In this document: positions 11,240 through 24,050 of the stretch, one piece after another
How positions within the stretch are numbered: the first letter of the stretch is position 1
How the letters are laid out: each line of letters begins with the position of its first letter
NCBI GenBank assembly: GCA_035610835.1
Contig: CM069446.1
Span: 46,167,625-46,231,624, forward strand
Reading direction: 5' to 3'
Length of the DNA stretch: 64,000 nt
DNA from: Ophiura sarsii
Taxonomy: Eukaryota > Echinodermata > Ophiuroidea > Amphilepidida > Ophiuridae
The notes under the pieces: generated by a model
The model's database searches: none
Told to the model about the DNA's origin: nothing
Seen by the model: only the letters and a program-made list of their open reading frames with translations
Made by a program: the position numbers and the translations under genes

Positions 11240-12670
11240 ACATTCGTGCAGTATATTGTGCTCATTATATAGGCTCGGTTGACTACATCATCGAAAACCG
11301 ACAGCGCATGCGTTTGGAGAGGGACTTTGGATTAGCATTTTTTAGCACTCAGGGGGGTTAGGGTTAAAGCTTATATTATTTATCTTAATTATATATTTGT
11401 AGACTATTATATTTTTCTGTATTTTTTCTGTTCTGTATATGGAAATGTTTGTTCATTTGTTGCAAGCTATCATAGGAATACAATAATAAAAATAATAGCC
11501 AAGTCAATTTCACATTCAGACAGAGTTTTTTAATGATCTTGTTACGCCTTCTGATTTATATTACAATGAAGATTATACTTTATGCATTTGTATTAATATG
11601 TATCTGTATTTTTGATTGTTCTGTGATTGTAAAATGTTTTCTGTTGTTTCAAAAAATATGTACATTTTGTGGGCGCTAAAAAAGAAGGGAAAAAACCCCA
11701 CCCATTGCGGCCACAGAAGTGTCACTAAGCATGGTTGGTATGACATTGCTCACTAAATGTTCTTTGATTGAACCGAGTCCCCATTGCATAGATTTTTGGA
11801 AAGTTGGAAACCAGCATAATTAGGTACGGTTACTTTTGAGTAGTTTCCACAAAGTTAGCAGTCACTAATTACGGTAATATACACCTTTTGAGAGGAAACC
11901 ATTGAAAGTACATGTGATTGATATAAAATACCCCTTCCACATGTAACACGGAAACAATTGGGTCGCTTTTTGTCACAATTACTCACTGATGTTGCTCATT
12001 CTAATAACAGGTTTTTTTGCGTAACATGCCATTGAAAATTAGGGTAGGCGGGCAGATATTCATTGAATAGGTGTGTGAAAGTAAGATGAGGGGAAGGGGG
12101 CGAGGGGAAATTATCAACATCGATTTTCTGATGGCTCCTATTCTAATAAGGCTAACAACAACAAAAGTTGTTGTATTGGCGTATTATTACCTTTTTTTTA
12201 AATGTTGTATATACTATAAATTACTAAATTTGATCTCACAGAGTCAAATAAATCACAAATATCATGAGGCCGTTTGTGTTCATCAGATTTGCTGCTGTGT
12301 ACTGCATTCCTTTTTGATGAGGAGCACCAAAGATCTTTTCTTTTTCTGTTTTACTTTTCTTTTCTTTTTACTTTATCTTCTGCTCCAAAAATAAATCCAG
12401 GATCGAGGGGGGGGGGGGGGGCGGGGGGTAAGCGGGTAACGCCGATACAACAAAGGAGAGAATTTCTTTTGTTTTCTATTGTTTTGAAAACCCTTTGATT
12501 GCTCATATTATTAGAATTAATTGTCCATTTCAAGTAGAAAACTTACAAATGTGATATATTCGACTTCAGACTTATTTGCTTGATCACATCACATGTATGT
12601 GTATGAATTTGTTGTGTACAAGAAATTGGATCTTGTTTATGAACATAGGCATTGTTTACATGATCAAGTG
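11240..12670. other. Intergenic or intronic sequence without recognised genes
   Basis: It contains simple AT-rich DNA, a poly-G run near 12408-12427, and no convincing coding frame on either strand. Confidence 0.4.
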
Positions 12671-12912
12671 AAATGTGACGTGATCAAGCGAAATGAGTCA
12701 CATGTCAAAGTTTTCAATTTTTATATTTGTCCATCATTTAAAAGCAGGTGGAAAATGCTACAGTATTGTCTAAAACTCCACTAAAATCAAATGTCTAGTT
12801 TACAAGTTACAAACAATTTATCAAAGTAAAACATAAGAATTTGTCACTTTTTTACCTATAACTCAAAATAAATATTCCCTACATCTGACTCATTCCGCCT
12901 GATCGTGTCACA
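12671..12912. mobile_element. Short MITE with gtgacgtgatcaag-type ends
   Basis: The left end is aatgtgacgtgatcaagcg and the right end is gcctgatcgtgtcac. It is the same family as 40261-40520, whose ends match perfectly, and 44397-44602. Confidence 0.6.
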
Positions 12913-14076
12913 ATCACATATGTCAAGAGTTCTACTTCTAAAACTTCTAAAACCACAATCTTATGTTAGCTTCCTGTTGAAACAAAATCATTTTTTTCTT
13001 TTGTCTGAAACAAAACTATGGCAACCCACAAGATTTGTAGAGACAATTTCTCACACAGACTGTACATACAGGATAAGTCAAAAGTCAAAAGTATATAAAT
13101 ATATTATAATATAACTCAGTATTGCACAAACATATTCATAAAAATGGACAATGCACTTGGCCTGGTAAGTTGTCAAACCACAAACTGCTTAAAGATGAAT
13201 TATAAGATCAGATTTTCTCTCGGACTTCTCTCATATCAGTTCGATTCAAATAACAAGTTTCAAAATACTTTGGTCAACATTTTGTTAACACTTTATGTTT
13301 GTTAAAGGCTATCTCTGATTGCACCAAAACTATTAAAAGATTTAACCGCAAAGACAATAGAATCTCTTTTCCTATTGTAAGTGCTGTGAATACCAACACG
13401 CCTTTGATTGATTTATTCAAAAGTCGCGCGTTAAACTTTTACATCCATAGGGGTCCCTTAGATAAGTTGGAACAGATTTGATTCCACAGAACTTGGACAA
13501 ATGCACATATCTCCCATTTCGAATAACCAATTTGAATGAAATAAAATTTAGGTTATAGCTATGCCACCTTGCTAGGCAAGTCATTAAATATATTCATTTT
13601 TTGCATTTTAACTGGTTTAAAAAAATCTGTGAAATCAGGACCTGACTATTTTGACTCACCCTGTATATTATGTGATATTCCATTTGTTCCATAATATGCA
13701 CCAGTGGCAATGCCATATGATGTGTAATCATTAAGAATGCAATGATGCAATACACCATGAATAATGGCTGGCCTGTAACCACAATTTTTCAGGGGAGGGG
13801 CGGACTATGTCAAAAGTGGACCTTTCCCCCATATGAGGACCTTTTTACCAGGGGGTGGGGGAGAGGGGAAAATTTGGGAAAGGTGGACCTTTTAACCAAA
13901 ATGTTGACAATTTGCCAACAAAAAGGTATGAAAAAAGAATCACTCGCAAACAGTATTTTTGGGCCTTTGTTTTTAACTTTTGGGATGCGTGTGTGTGTGG
14001 GGGGGGGGGGGGACACTTTTGGGGATGTGTGTGTGGAAGGGGGGGGGGGGGGCTACCTCCAACCTGGCCTGAATAA

Positions 14077-14176
14077 NNNNNNNNNNNNNNNNNNNNNNNN
14101 NNNNNNNNNNNNNNNNNNNNNNNNNNNNNNNNNNNNNNNNNNNNNNNNNNNNNNNNNNNNNNNNNNNNNNNNNNNN
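14077..14176. other. Assembly gap of 100 N
   Basis: Exactly 100 undetermined bases follow G-rich runs (13999-14052). A round 100 is a common placeholder, so the true distance is unknown. Open frames crossing it are artefacts. Confidence 0.98.
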
Positions 14177-14178
14177 GT

Positions 14179-14388
14179 AGATCACACACCCTGTGTAGAG
14201 GAGTGGAGAAAATTCTCTACAAAAAGCACTCACAGGACCAGTGGAAGTATCGTGTCAAGTGGTTGTCTTTCCCTGCTAGTTCCAATTCATGGGTCACATA
14301 TAGTGACCTTAGCCCAGTTTTGCAACGGTTGGTTACCGATACACATGACACTATTCCCACAAACAAGTACAAGAAATACCAGAAGTAA
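14179..14388 (+). pseudogene. Ty3/Gypsy retrotransposon Pol C-terminus with chromodomain (truncated by gap)
   Basis: The frame opens at the gap edge and ends at a stop near 14388. VEKILYKKHSQDQWKYRVKW is followed by SFPASSNSWVTYSDL. This matches the chromodomain pattern V-E-x-I-L...Y-x-V-K-W...N-S-W found at the end of chromovirus integrases. It is not a cellular chromodomain gene as far as can be seen, because the stop follows quickly and there is no other domain. Protease, reverse transcriptase and the integrase core would lie in or beyond the gap. The next 2 kb may be the 3' long terminal repeat. Confidence 0.72.
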
Positions 14389-14389
14389 A

Positions 14390-16675
14390 TGGTGTTAATT
14401 TAAAATAGGCCTCTTGTAGTATTTAAGATCCTCAATACACAGGTGTTTGGTGTTTTGAAATTTGGGACACAGGTTATGGTACATGTATGACCAATTATGT
14501 CAAAGACTATTTGTAAGATTATCGTATACTCATGTGCAAGTTAGCTTTCTGTGATAAGACCAGGAGACTATACACGTTTAATTTCTTGCATTAATAGGTA
14601 CCACAGAGTAATTTGCCTGACCATTTCCATCTCTTCAATTCATAAAAATTAGTGCTTGTGTCAACAACAACAACAACAAAAACCTGTGCTGTGGGCCTAG
14701 TATAGCACAACAGTTGATTATTATGCCTGGTTGTATAAAGTAATTTAGCATTGATGACTGAGGAGCCAATGTACAAAAACCCTGACAATCCTTGGAATGT
14801 ATTTGTGTATATTATTGTATACTCATGTCAAAAGATCACATTAATCCAATTTTATGATTTATATGATGGTTAATTTTGCCAAGAAAAGTCAGGCAGTCAC
14901 AAAATATTACTTAATTGTTGAAAATATTTGTTTTGCATGGAAAGCACCATGGTAATTTTGTTTTTGGTATAAGACATGTATACCAATGTTTCAAAGTGTT
15001 TTCAAAAGGTGACTATAGGCCTGTAAAATGATCCACACACTTTTGATATGTGCGTTGTAAATAATATTATGTTTGTACAGGTTTTAAAGGAGTATATTTA
15101 TTCATGGAACTTGAAGCCATTCTCATTGGTATCCATTTTTGATCAGTATAAATGCATGATATTTTTATAGTGGATTCACAGGACAATATTTGTACAAACA
15201 GAAGGTGCCTGAAATATCAGTTAGTGACTTTTCCACATAGAAATAGAGTTTTATGATAGAGTTGTGCATGCACATTTAGTACTTGCCACCAGGTGTGGTG
15301 ATGTTTATGTTTTCATTTATTTTTTAAGACATTCTGGTTGATGCATGTATTCTCCTATACAGTAATAGGGAGCATGTAACAAGTTAATCATAACTAGTGT
15401 CTGTAATGTAGCTTTATGTTAATTGTCACTTTAGTATCAGGTGTTTTCTTTCAAAAGCAGGTAGCCTGATGTGTTTGATAAGAAAATGCAAAGTTTGTGT
15501 CAGAAATTGAAGTCTTATGCGCATAAATTGGTATATATATTTTTTTCAGTTTGGGAAATGTAATTGTTCAACTGTGAAAAGACAAAATTTTCCTTGACAA
15601 TTTTCTCCAAATTGTGACTGTATGAAGATCACATTAAGTGACCACAGTGATACTCTGTATGAAGCCACCAAAAGGGTGACCACAGTAATTTGCTCACACA
15701 ATCACATATGTGTAAAGAAAACTTTTTTCTAACTTGTATGCAGTGATACTTGTACACTCACTAACTTGAAATTAAAGGTTCTACTTATACAGTGTTGTAA
15801 AATCGGTTTTCATATTTATAAGGAAATACCGTTAGCCTGCCCCTGGGCTAGCTTTTTAAGGTGTAGCAGAATCAGGAAGTGGCATGTTGTTGTTCTGAGT
15901 TTTTTCAAAAATGTTATCAAAATGTTTTCTAAATTCTTTTATCAATTGTTGCTAATTGCAGGGTGGGATCGTTGTACATCTGGGTTTCCATTTTTTCCAA
16001 TTTTTTTTCCAGCCACTTTTTTATAATGCAGCATGTAAGTGTCTGTCATGTGTACACATGGTTTCCTGGGATTAGCTACCCCAAGGGAAACATGAGTTCG
16101 CTACACAGATTGCCTCCAAGTTGGGAGTGGGTGGTGTTGCTCGCGAGATACTGCACATTCTTGTTGGGGCTTGGGTATTTTACAACATGTATCACTTATT
16201 ATATAGAGTATATCAGTAGGGTTGAAAAGAAAGAAGAATACTCTTTAATGATTTGAGTCGATAATAGAGTTCACATCAAATATTGTTAAGTTTATTGCAC
16301 GTTCTTTCATATTAATTACATGTACATTGCCATAATTGTTCTTGTTTAACTACAATATCCTTTGGTTGTTTTCCATTTTAATATTAATGTTTCATGGGTT
16401 CAGATAGTGTAAGGGACTTAGCTCGGTGGAACTCGCTTGGTGCACCGGGGGGTTCTGTGGCATTGGTCACCGTCTGGTAACGGTGATTGGTAACGGTGAT
16501 AGCGCCCCCTGGTGTATTCGGCGGGTTCTTCTAAGGCAGGTCATTTAAGGTCGTAAGGTCAAAAGGTCGAGATGGAGAAAACATGAGGACGAGCCTCGGA
16601 AAGCAGAGCTGGAGATGAATTAAAAGTATGATAAATAGACACACTTTGTCCCTTGTATTATTCATAACAACAGTC
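14390..16675 (+). other. Possible 3' LTR and untranslated region of the Ty3/Gypsy element
   Basis: A chromovirus 3' LTR is expected just after the chromodomain stop codon. This stretch has no gene. Its end contains a GC-richer segment (about 16400-16620) and then tattattcataaca. Without the 5' LTR in the window I cannot show terminal repeats, so the limits are guesses. Confidence 0.3.
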
Positions 16676-16710
16676 CGAAGATGAACAGGACAGAATTATA
16701 AAAATAGATT

Positions 16711-16742
<32 letters not shown>

Positions 16743-17103
16743 CATCGTCCCCACCGTGACAATGATGAGGGGAGCACTCCCCGCTTGTACTGTCTATGCT
16801 CGTTACCCTTCCTCCTTATCTTCCTTTTTATTTTTTAGTCTTTTGCAAATGTGGGGGGGGGGGGGGGGCTGTATCCCTGGTTACGCCACTGGTGATTCAG
16901 AGGGCCGAGTTGTTGGGTTTTAACTTGCCTGGATGACCTAAAACTCTCCTTGCTATCAATATTTACTTTCGTTATAGAACACTCACATGGTGGTTCAGAG
17001 ACGTAGAGAAAAAGTGAGAGACACCAATAAAAGCTCCCGGCCTCTCCTTTTCCCTCCCCTCCTCCTCCCGGGCACTCAACTTTTTTTGGGGTAGGGTGTG
17101 CCA

Positions 17104-17305
17104 CCCACACGCTTAGAAAAAATGGTTCTTAAGTTGTCCTCTCAGGAGAACCCTTAAAGGTTCTTTAAAGAACCAAAAATAGTTCCCCAAACATGATACA
17201 GAACCATTTTTAGTTGATACAGAACCATTTTTGGTTCTATGAAGAACCTTTTGGGGTTCTTCAATTTTCAAGAACCTTTTTTGAAGGTTCTATAAAGAAC
17301 CTCTC
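17104..17305. repeat. ggttctttaaagaacc-type palindromic repeat block
   Basis: Repeated gaacc and ggttc words form many small inverted repeats, for example aaggttctttaaagaacc, cagaaccatttttagttg and ggttctataaagaacc. It directly precedes the larger hairpin array. There is no coding sign. Confidence 0.75.
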
Positions 17306-18955
17306 TCTTGGTTTTTCAAATCGATAATCTTGGTTTTTCATTTGAAAAACCAAGTTTTTCGCCTAGCTATCGAAAAACTTGGTTTTTCAATTGATAAACC
17401 AAGTTTTTCGAGAAAAACTTGGTTTTTCATTTGAAAAACTTGGGATTTTCAATCGATAAACCAAGTTTTTCGAATTGTTGGATATTACACTTAGATAAAC
17501 TTGGTTTTTCAATCGAGAAACCAAGTTTTTCAACGCCTAATGTCCATTAATTCGAAAAACTTGGTTTTTCAACACGGAATGTAAAATAATTTGAAAAACT
17601 TGGTTTATCAATTGAAAAACCAAGTTTTTCAAGTGAAAATCCAAGTTTTTCTCGAAAAACTTGGATTATCAATTGAAAAACCAAGTTTTTCGACGCCTAA
17701 TGTCCAATAATTCGAAAAACTTGGTTTATCATTTGAAAAACCAAGTTTTTCGACGCCTAATGTCCATTAATTCGAAAAACTTGGTTTATCATTTTGAAAA
17801 ACTTGGTTTTTCAACGCGGAATGTAAAATAATTCGAAAAACTTGGTTTATCAATTGAAAAACCAAGATTTTCGACGCCTAATGTCCAATAATTCGAAAAA
17901 CTTGGTTTATCATTTGAAAAACCAAGTTTCGACGCCTAATGTCCAATAATTCGAAAACTTGGTTTATCATTTTGAAAAAGTTTATCGATTGAAAATCCAA
18001 GTTTTTCTCGAAAAACTTGGATTATCAATTGAAAAACCAAGATTTTCGACGCCTAATGTCCAATAATTCGAAAAACTTGGTTTATCATTTTGAAAAACCA
18101 AGTTTTTCGATCGAAAAACTTGGTTTATCGATTGAAAATCCAAGTTTTTCTCGAAAAACTTGGATTATCAATTGAAAAACCAAGTTTTTCGACGCCTAAT
18201 GTCCATTAATTCGAAAAACTTGGTTTTTCAACGCGGAATGTAAAATAATTCGAAAAACTTGGTTCATCAATTGAAAAAACAAGTTTTTCAAGTGAAAATC
18301 CAAGTTTTTCTTGAAAAACTTGGATTATCAATTGAAAAACCAAGTTTTTCGACGCCTAATGTCCATTAATTCGAAAAACTTGGTTTATCATTTTGAAAAA
18401 CTTGGTTTTTCGATCGAAAAACTTGGTTTTTCAACGCGGAATGTAAAATAATTTGAAAAACTTGGTTTATCAATTGAAAAACCAAGTTTTTCGACGCCTA
18501 ATGTCTAATAATTCGAAAAACTTGGTTTATCATTTGAAAAACCAAGATTATCGATTTGAAAAACCAAGATTTTCACCTAGGCGTCGAAAAACTTGTTTTT
18601 TCAATTGATAAACCAAGTTTTTCTAATTATTTTACGTTCCGCGTCGAAAAACTTGGTTTTTCAATTGATAAACCAAGTTTTTCAAATTATTGGACATTAC
18701 ACTTTGATAAACTTGGTTTTTCGATCGAAAAACCAAGATTTTCTCCAGCCAACTGAAAATCTTGGTTTTTCGAATCGATAAACTTGGTTTTTCATTTGAA
18801 AAACCAAGTTTTTCGCCTAGCTGTCCGAAAAACTTGGTTTTTCAATTGATAAACCAAGTTTTTCTCGAAAAACTTGGATTTTCACTTGAAAAACTTGAAA
18901 TTCAATCGATAAACCAAGTTTTTCGGCGAAAAACTTGGTTTTTCGAGTTACTGGA
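17306..18955. repeat. 1.6-kb array of self-complementary aaaacttggttt/aaaccaagtttt units
   Basis: Dozens of copies of gaaaaacttggtttttca alternate with its complement aaaaaccaagtttttcg, separated by tcaattgaaa-type centres. Every unit can fold into a hairpin. Longer spacers recur, chiefly acgcctaatgtccaataat and acgcggaatgtaaaataatt, and from about 18590 similar spacers appear in reverse orientation (ttttacgttccgcg). Short frames across it (repeating KLGFS and NLVF) are by-products. It is not a CRISPR array: the spacers repeat and the organism is eukaryotic. Confidence 0.93.
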
Positions 18956-19094
18956 CATTGGGCCTGCCATACACCCAAGCCCTTGACAAACATTTCATGT
19001 CTGCATTTCCTGGGAAGACTTTAAAATAGCGCCCTCATTTCATATTTTATCTGACTTGATTGATATCTACGGTAGATAGCATTAGTTGGTGGAG

Positions 19095-21362
19095 ATAGGT
19101 GAAGGGTCATTCTTAAAATAGTCATATTTCAAAGTTTGAGTTGCATAACTCCAATGATGGTTCTTATTTTAGAAGCACATAGAGGGTGACATACAATTTG
19201 CCCATTTAGTACAGCGTGTCCCAAAAAACTGGGTCCAAAATCTGCAGAACTTGTAACTTTTGGGACCGTTCATTATTTATGGTGGAGGGGGGGGGGGGGG
19301 GGGGGGGTAAACTATAGGGGGGGGTCATGTTACTTTCATATGTTGAAATAGGGGGGTTATGTAACTTTTTATTCATAAACAGGGGGTTGTGTAACTTTTT
19401 TTAAACTATAAAGATGGTGGTGATTGGAGTGATTTAAGGCTATAGGCTATTTTGGAGTGTAAATGCCTTTTTTTTCTGCGCTTCGCGCATATTTTCTTAA
19501 AACCTATTCAAAAACATTTACTATGAGACTTCTTCTGGACAGCAAATCTCAGACAATCTGTTGGAAAAATATCTGTATGCCTAATCATCAACGGTCGAGA
19601 AATTAGAGCCACAGGGTGTCTAAAATACGTTAAAAGGCATATTATGTGATCTTTTCCAGGGGGCGACATTCATGATTCTTTTATGAAAGTAGATTTTCTT
19701 GCAGATTTACATTTATCATAAATCATAAATATATTCTGAGTAACAGAGCGATACGTACGATTCCTAATTACTTCAAAATCAAGAGTGATTTTTCTAGAGT
19801 GAAAAATAAGTTCGCGCGCAGACCTGACAGTTTATTTTCACTCTTTGTATGTTACAAAATCCAATTTTATGATTTAAAAAAATGTTTTTATTGCATATGC
19901 TTTTCACCTCACCTTCTGCTCAGAAAAGTAGAACGTTTCACTGGATTATACGTTTGTGCCCAGAATGTTCTAACTTGTTAGGGTTATAGACTCACAAAAC
20001 CACCCAAAATATATAAATATAACAAAACTTCAGGCTCGCTACGCTCGCCATTACTAATTTCACACAATGAAAAGAATTAAGGGGCATCATACAATTCGTC
20101 GCTGTTCTGACATACCGACACATCACGAAAAACAGCGTTTTGAGAAAATCGTGTTTGAAAATTTTCCAATTTTTAGAGAGCATTTACATCAAATGTCATC
20201 ATTGTCAAAGAACACTAATAGATATATACTTATGTTTGTTATGAGCATGTTACAACAACAAATTGCAATGATTAATTAGGAGTAATTATGTCATAAAGTC
20301 ATGTGCCGCCACAGTGCCGATATGTCAGACAGTTCTACAGTGATATGCCAGTGATATGCCGGTATGTAGTTACACGGTGGTCTATGGCAGAATATTGTGA
20401 TGTACCGGTATGTCAGAATACAAAATGAGGTTTTCATGCCGGTATTATCATGATTATGTTAAAACCCTGACATATGACACTAATTAGTGCGGTATCTCAT
20501 TAATTAATCACCTTTTTGTCTCATTTTTTTTGGAGAATAAAGAGTTTCACTTGTAGATCATAAAATGCAACTTAACTCATTTTGCCCAAAATGGCACATG
20601 TGCCGGTATGTCAGGCCGTTCAGATAGGGCACAAACAGAATTTGCCAACGTATCCGTGAACAAAATTCCAAAGGTATAGACCCCTTCAAGTATGTGACAA
20701 GTTGATTTTTTCGGGGGGGGGGGGGGGGGGGTTGTGTAAAAAGCTACTGGTTAGCAGGGGGGTCATGTAATTTCAGTTTCAGCTGTAGGGGGGGGGGGGG
20801 GTAGGTAATTTTGACATCGAGTCTCGAATTTGTCGTCCCCCCCCCCCCCCCCCCGCAACCATAAATAATGAACGGTCCCTTAAAAAGTAGAAAACGTAGC
20901 TGCTATTTAGAGATATCAAGGAAAATATACCTAACCTTAATTGGTGAAAATGTGAGACCAATCAAATGGCAACTTTTCGAAAGACAAAGTTTTCAATAGA
21001 GCGTGGTTAGAACCTTTTTTTCTTCAATTTAGCAATAAACCACCTTATGCATTGCGTCTGTTTGGTTACTAATGTCAGATACATTTACTGTTATATTTCC
21101 AAATATAAAGCTGCTATGTTTCCCATATTTTAAGTTAGGCCTATAAGCTCTGCAAGTTATGGACCCAGTTTTTTGGGACACGCTGTGGTACACAAACTAG
21201 TTGGGTGGTTAACCACATTTACTGCATTTTGGCCTATAACGTATAAATGGAACATATCTTGTGCCTATATAAGAATTCACTGAAAAATATGTGTTTTCTT
21301 TTGGTTACAAAATATGTTGATGTGATCAAAATCTTAAGTGATCGGAACATACACCTTTAACA
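19095..21362. mobile_element. Element of the tgttccgat family, split by a nested insertion
   Basis: The left part holds caaagtttgagttgcataac and ggttcttattttagaagc. The right part resumes at cacaaactagttgggtgg and ends gatcggaacatacacctt. Uninterrupted relatives are at 29004-29371 and 49495-49832, and a left end is at 63756. Confidence 0.75.
19212..21185. mobile_element. 1.97-kb nonautonomous mariner-like element with cagcgtgtcccaaaa ends
   Basis: The inverted ends are cagcgtgtcccaaaaaactg and cagttttttgggacacgctg, extending through gggtcc. It sits inside the element at 19095-21362. Inside it lies another inverted pair, gggaccgttcattatttatg at 19261 and cataaataatgaacggtccc near 20860-20880, flanking G and C runs. 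A 19632-19865 fragment of the aaaggcatattatgtgatc family is also inside. No transposase frame is seen. Confidence 0.8.
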
Positions 21363-21914
21363 AAGTTCAACTCAAATGTTTGAAATACACCCGAAAAATA
21401 CATTGATTAATGGCGAAAAACATGTAATATCTTTCAAATTCACAAAAAAATGGAATATCTTAAGAACTGAAAAAAGACCCATGCATTCCATCATTCGCCA
21501 CTCCATTATTATTATATTGGCATCAATGTGCAGCTTGAACTTACCCTCCTCAAGCTTTCACCTGTATTCACCATGTTCACCTTCCTTCTTAATAAACTAA
21601 AATCTTGGGAAAAAAGTCCTTGGAAAGCGAACGTGATACTTAGTGTCTTCTGTTATAAACGGAAATTGTTCAAATGAGATCTGTCCTTCTCCACCGACCC
21701 TCCCCATCGATCAATGTTTGGACACTCTGGCAAGCTGAAGGAGCCACTGGCCTTGGTCAACATTTTGCGGGACGTGCATGGGGGTCGACTCTTTTCCGTT
21801 AATCATACGCAAGTGTTCCAAGACTTTTTCCAGGATTGTATATATTTTTTTATATCCAATATTATTCCTATCTTCTGAAGATAGTTCATAACAGAAAAAG
21901 GGGAAAAAATCACG

Positions 21915-22003
21915 CCATGAGAGCGACTCGAACCAACGCTAAGCAGGCTTTTAATAGTGCCAATGAACTCCTAACCGTTACGCCAAGCGGTCATTGCTTA
22001 CAC
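21915..22003 (-). mobile_element. tRNA-like sequence (SINE head or tRNA pseudogene)
   Basis: On the minus strand, ttggcgtaacggttaggag gives an A box and ggttcgagtcgc gives a B box. The spacing suggests a tRNA with a variable arm (Leu/Ser-like). The acceptor stem does not close well, so a functional tRNA is not claimed. Confidence 0.5.
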
Positions 22004-22009
22004 AAACGT

Positions 22010-24011
22010 GGATTTGTTTTATTATACATGTAGTAATGCATTATTGCAAAGTGTCACACAGTTTACAACACTTTACCATCAGTTTACCATCAGTTTACCA
22101 TTGGGACATTTTGCTTAAAATAGGCAATTAAACGGGTTTTTTTTCATACTGCCTTTGAGTTGCTCCTAGACACTAAGATTACAAAGAAAAATGACGCACA
22201 CGCAAAGATAACATGTGGAGCGTTAATCCCGCCACATACCGGAAATTCATTTATTTTAGATTTATAAATGGTCAAATCTCACTCCTGCCAAATGGAGTTG
22301 ATAGATGCACTTTTATAGTGCACTTTGTGATATTTTGTCAAATTACGTATTACGTAATAACTGGACCTGAAAGGTCACATAAATCAATTGCCTGAAAGGT
22401 CACATTAATACATTAATCAATTGTGTCAATAAATTTATAGTCCATATTAACACATTATGTATTTTGCACATTTAAAATGTACTTAATGAAATTCTATTGT
22501 GTCTATAAAATTAATGTTCGTAGTGACACATAGAATTATATTGTCTCAATTGCTCAATTGTTATCCGTAGAAAACACAATTGTAAAGTTCATTATCTGAC
22601 ATCAAATTACCAAATTTGCTCAAATAATGACAAATGAAAATATTGGACGAATATATATATAATATTTTCCCACGCCATAGCGGTATTCATAAACAGAGAT
22701 CAAGATTAAATTTATCTGAGCGCCCGGAGGAGCGAACTTTTCCCAACCACCCCAAATTAAGAAATCTCGGGGAATCTAACTTGACCTACAAGGCTGACAC
22801 CTGTTTATTAATAAAGCCAGGAAAGCTGACAGCAAATCTCCCAACCACTCTTCTACTGAAAGTAGAAGAGGAAATTTAATAAACATTTGTCAAATGTGTA
22901 TTGTCTCTGAAAAGCAAATATTAAATGAACATAAAAGAATGATGTGACTCGGGTGATCCAAAAAGGTGTATACCAAACTGCCGCGCCACCGACCACTTGC
23001 AATGAGGGTGGGTGGGTGGGGAATTTTTGGAGATGTTTCCCGGTATGAAACAGAAAACGAATGACTAGAAAATGGAGAACAAGGGGAAGGTCAAAAATGC
23101 TTTGACCCGCTTGACTAAACAACAAAGCAAATTTCGCGGTATGGCAAATCCCATCACGGGATTGGTCAACCTGAGGCAGTAAAATCGAGGGCGTCTAGAA
23201 AGCCAGGAAAACAAACTGGCAATCCAAATCCTAGTGCATGAGCAACACAGAATTATTTGGACAAGCCAAATAATTCTTTTATTATCAAGATATGCAAATT
23301 ACCAATTATGCATGTTGTAACGCTGAAATATAAGTCGCATGGGTCGCATCTACGCAATTTGATAACAGATTACCTTTTCGAAATGAAAAAACAAAATACG
23401 TAGGCCTATATTAATATTATACTACAGAAACGACGGTAAAGTGTTCAATGAACACGTGTTTCAAGACAACACTTTACCGTATACACTTTACCATTACCGT
23501 CTCAACTCGTCTGATGATTACTTAGTGAATAAAGCTCAATCTATTTATTGCAGTGCTATTTTAATAAATAAATAAAGTAAAATATATCCTTTTAATGGTT
23601 TATTTATGTACATATTCACATATTACTTAAATGGTTTATGTTTTCACGTATTTACTTGTTTTTGTTGTTTTCAAAACATGACATAAATTGCCCACTCAGA
23701 AGCGCTATTAATTCGCTCTGGTAAACCTATTGTTATCAATACGAGAGGATTACCCAGTGCATATATTTAAATTCGGGGCTAACTGCATGGGTAAGTTTCC
23801 ATTATGTTGCAAATTACATCTACGCTCATGCCTTTAAACTACTCAATACAGCCGGTTAGTTGTACACGAGAATCATGTCATAGCAACCAGCTTGGATTGG
23901 AAGGCGAATATTTAAATTTGTTGACGGTTTTTAGGGCATTAATTTATAGCGCTGCTAAGCGGGCCTTGTAACCTAATGATGAGGCCCTATCGATCCGGGG
24001 CTAGGGGGGGA

Positions 24012-24050
<39 letters not shown>

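Noticed and set aside
13742..14398. 218-codon frame
   Set aside because: It runs through the 100-N gap and G runs. Only the part after the gap resembles a protein, and in another reading frame.
17306..18955. CRISPR-like array
   Set aside because: The spacers are themselves repeated, the repeats are inverted as well as direct, and the window is clearly eukaryotic.
18556..18986. Plus-strand frames rich in KLGFS and NLVF
   Set aside because: They are translations of the hairpin repeat, with no other coding sign.
21915..22003. Functional tRNA gene
   Set aside because: The A and B boxes are present but the acceptor stem does not pair. The same holds for 11148, 37205, 41080 and 50888.
22634..22879. 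81-codon plus-strand frame
   Set aside because: It has no start context, family resemblance or neighbouring exon that supports it.
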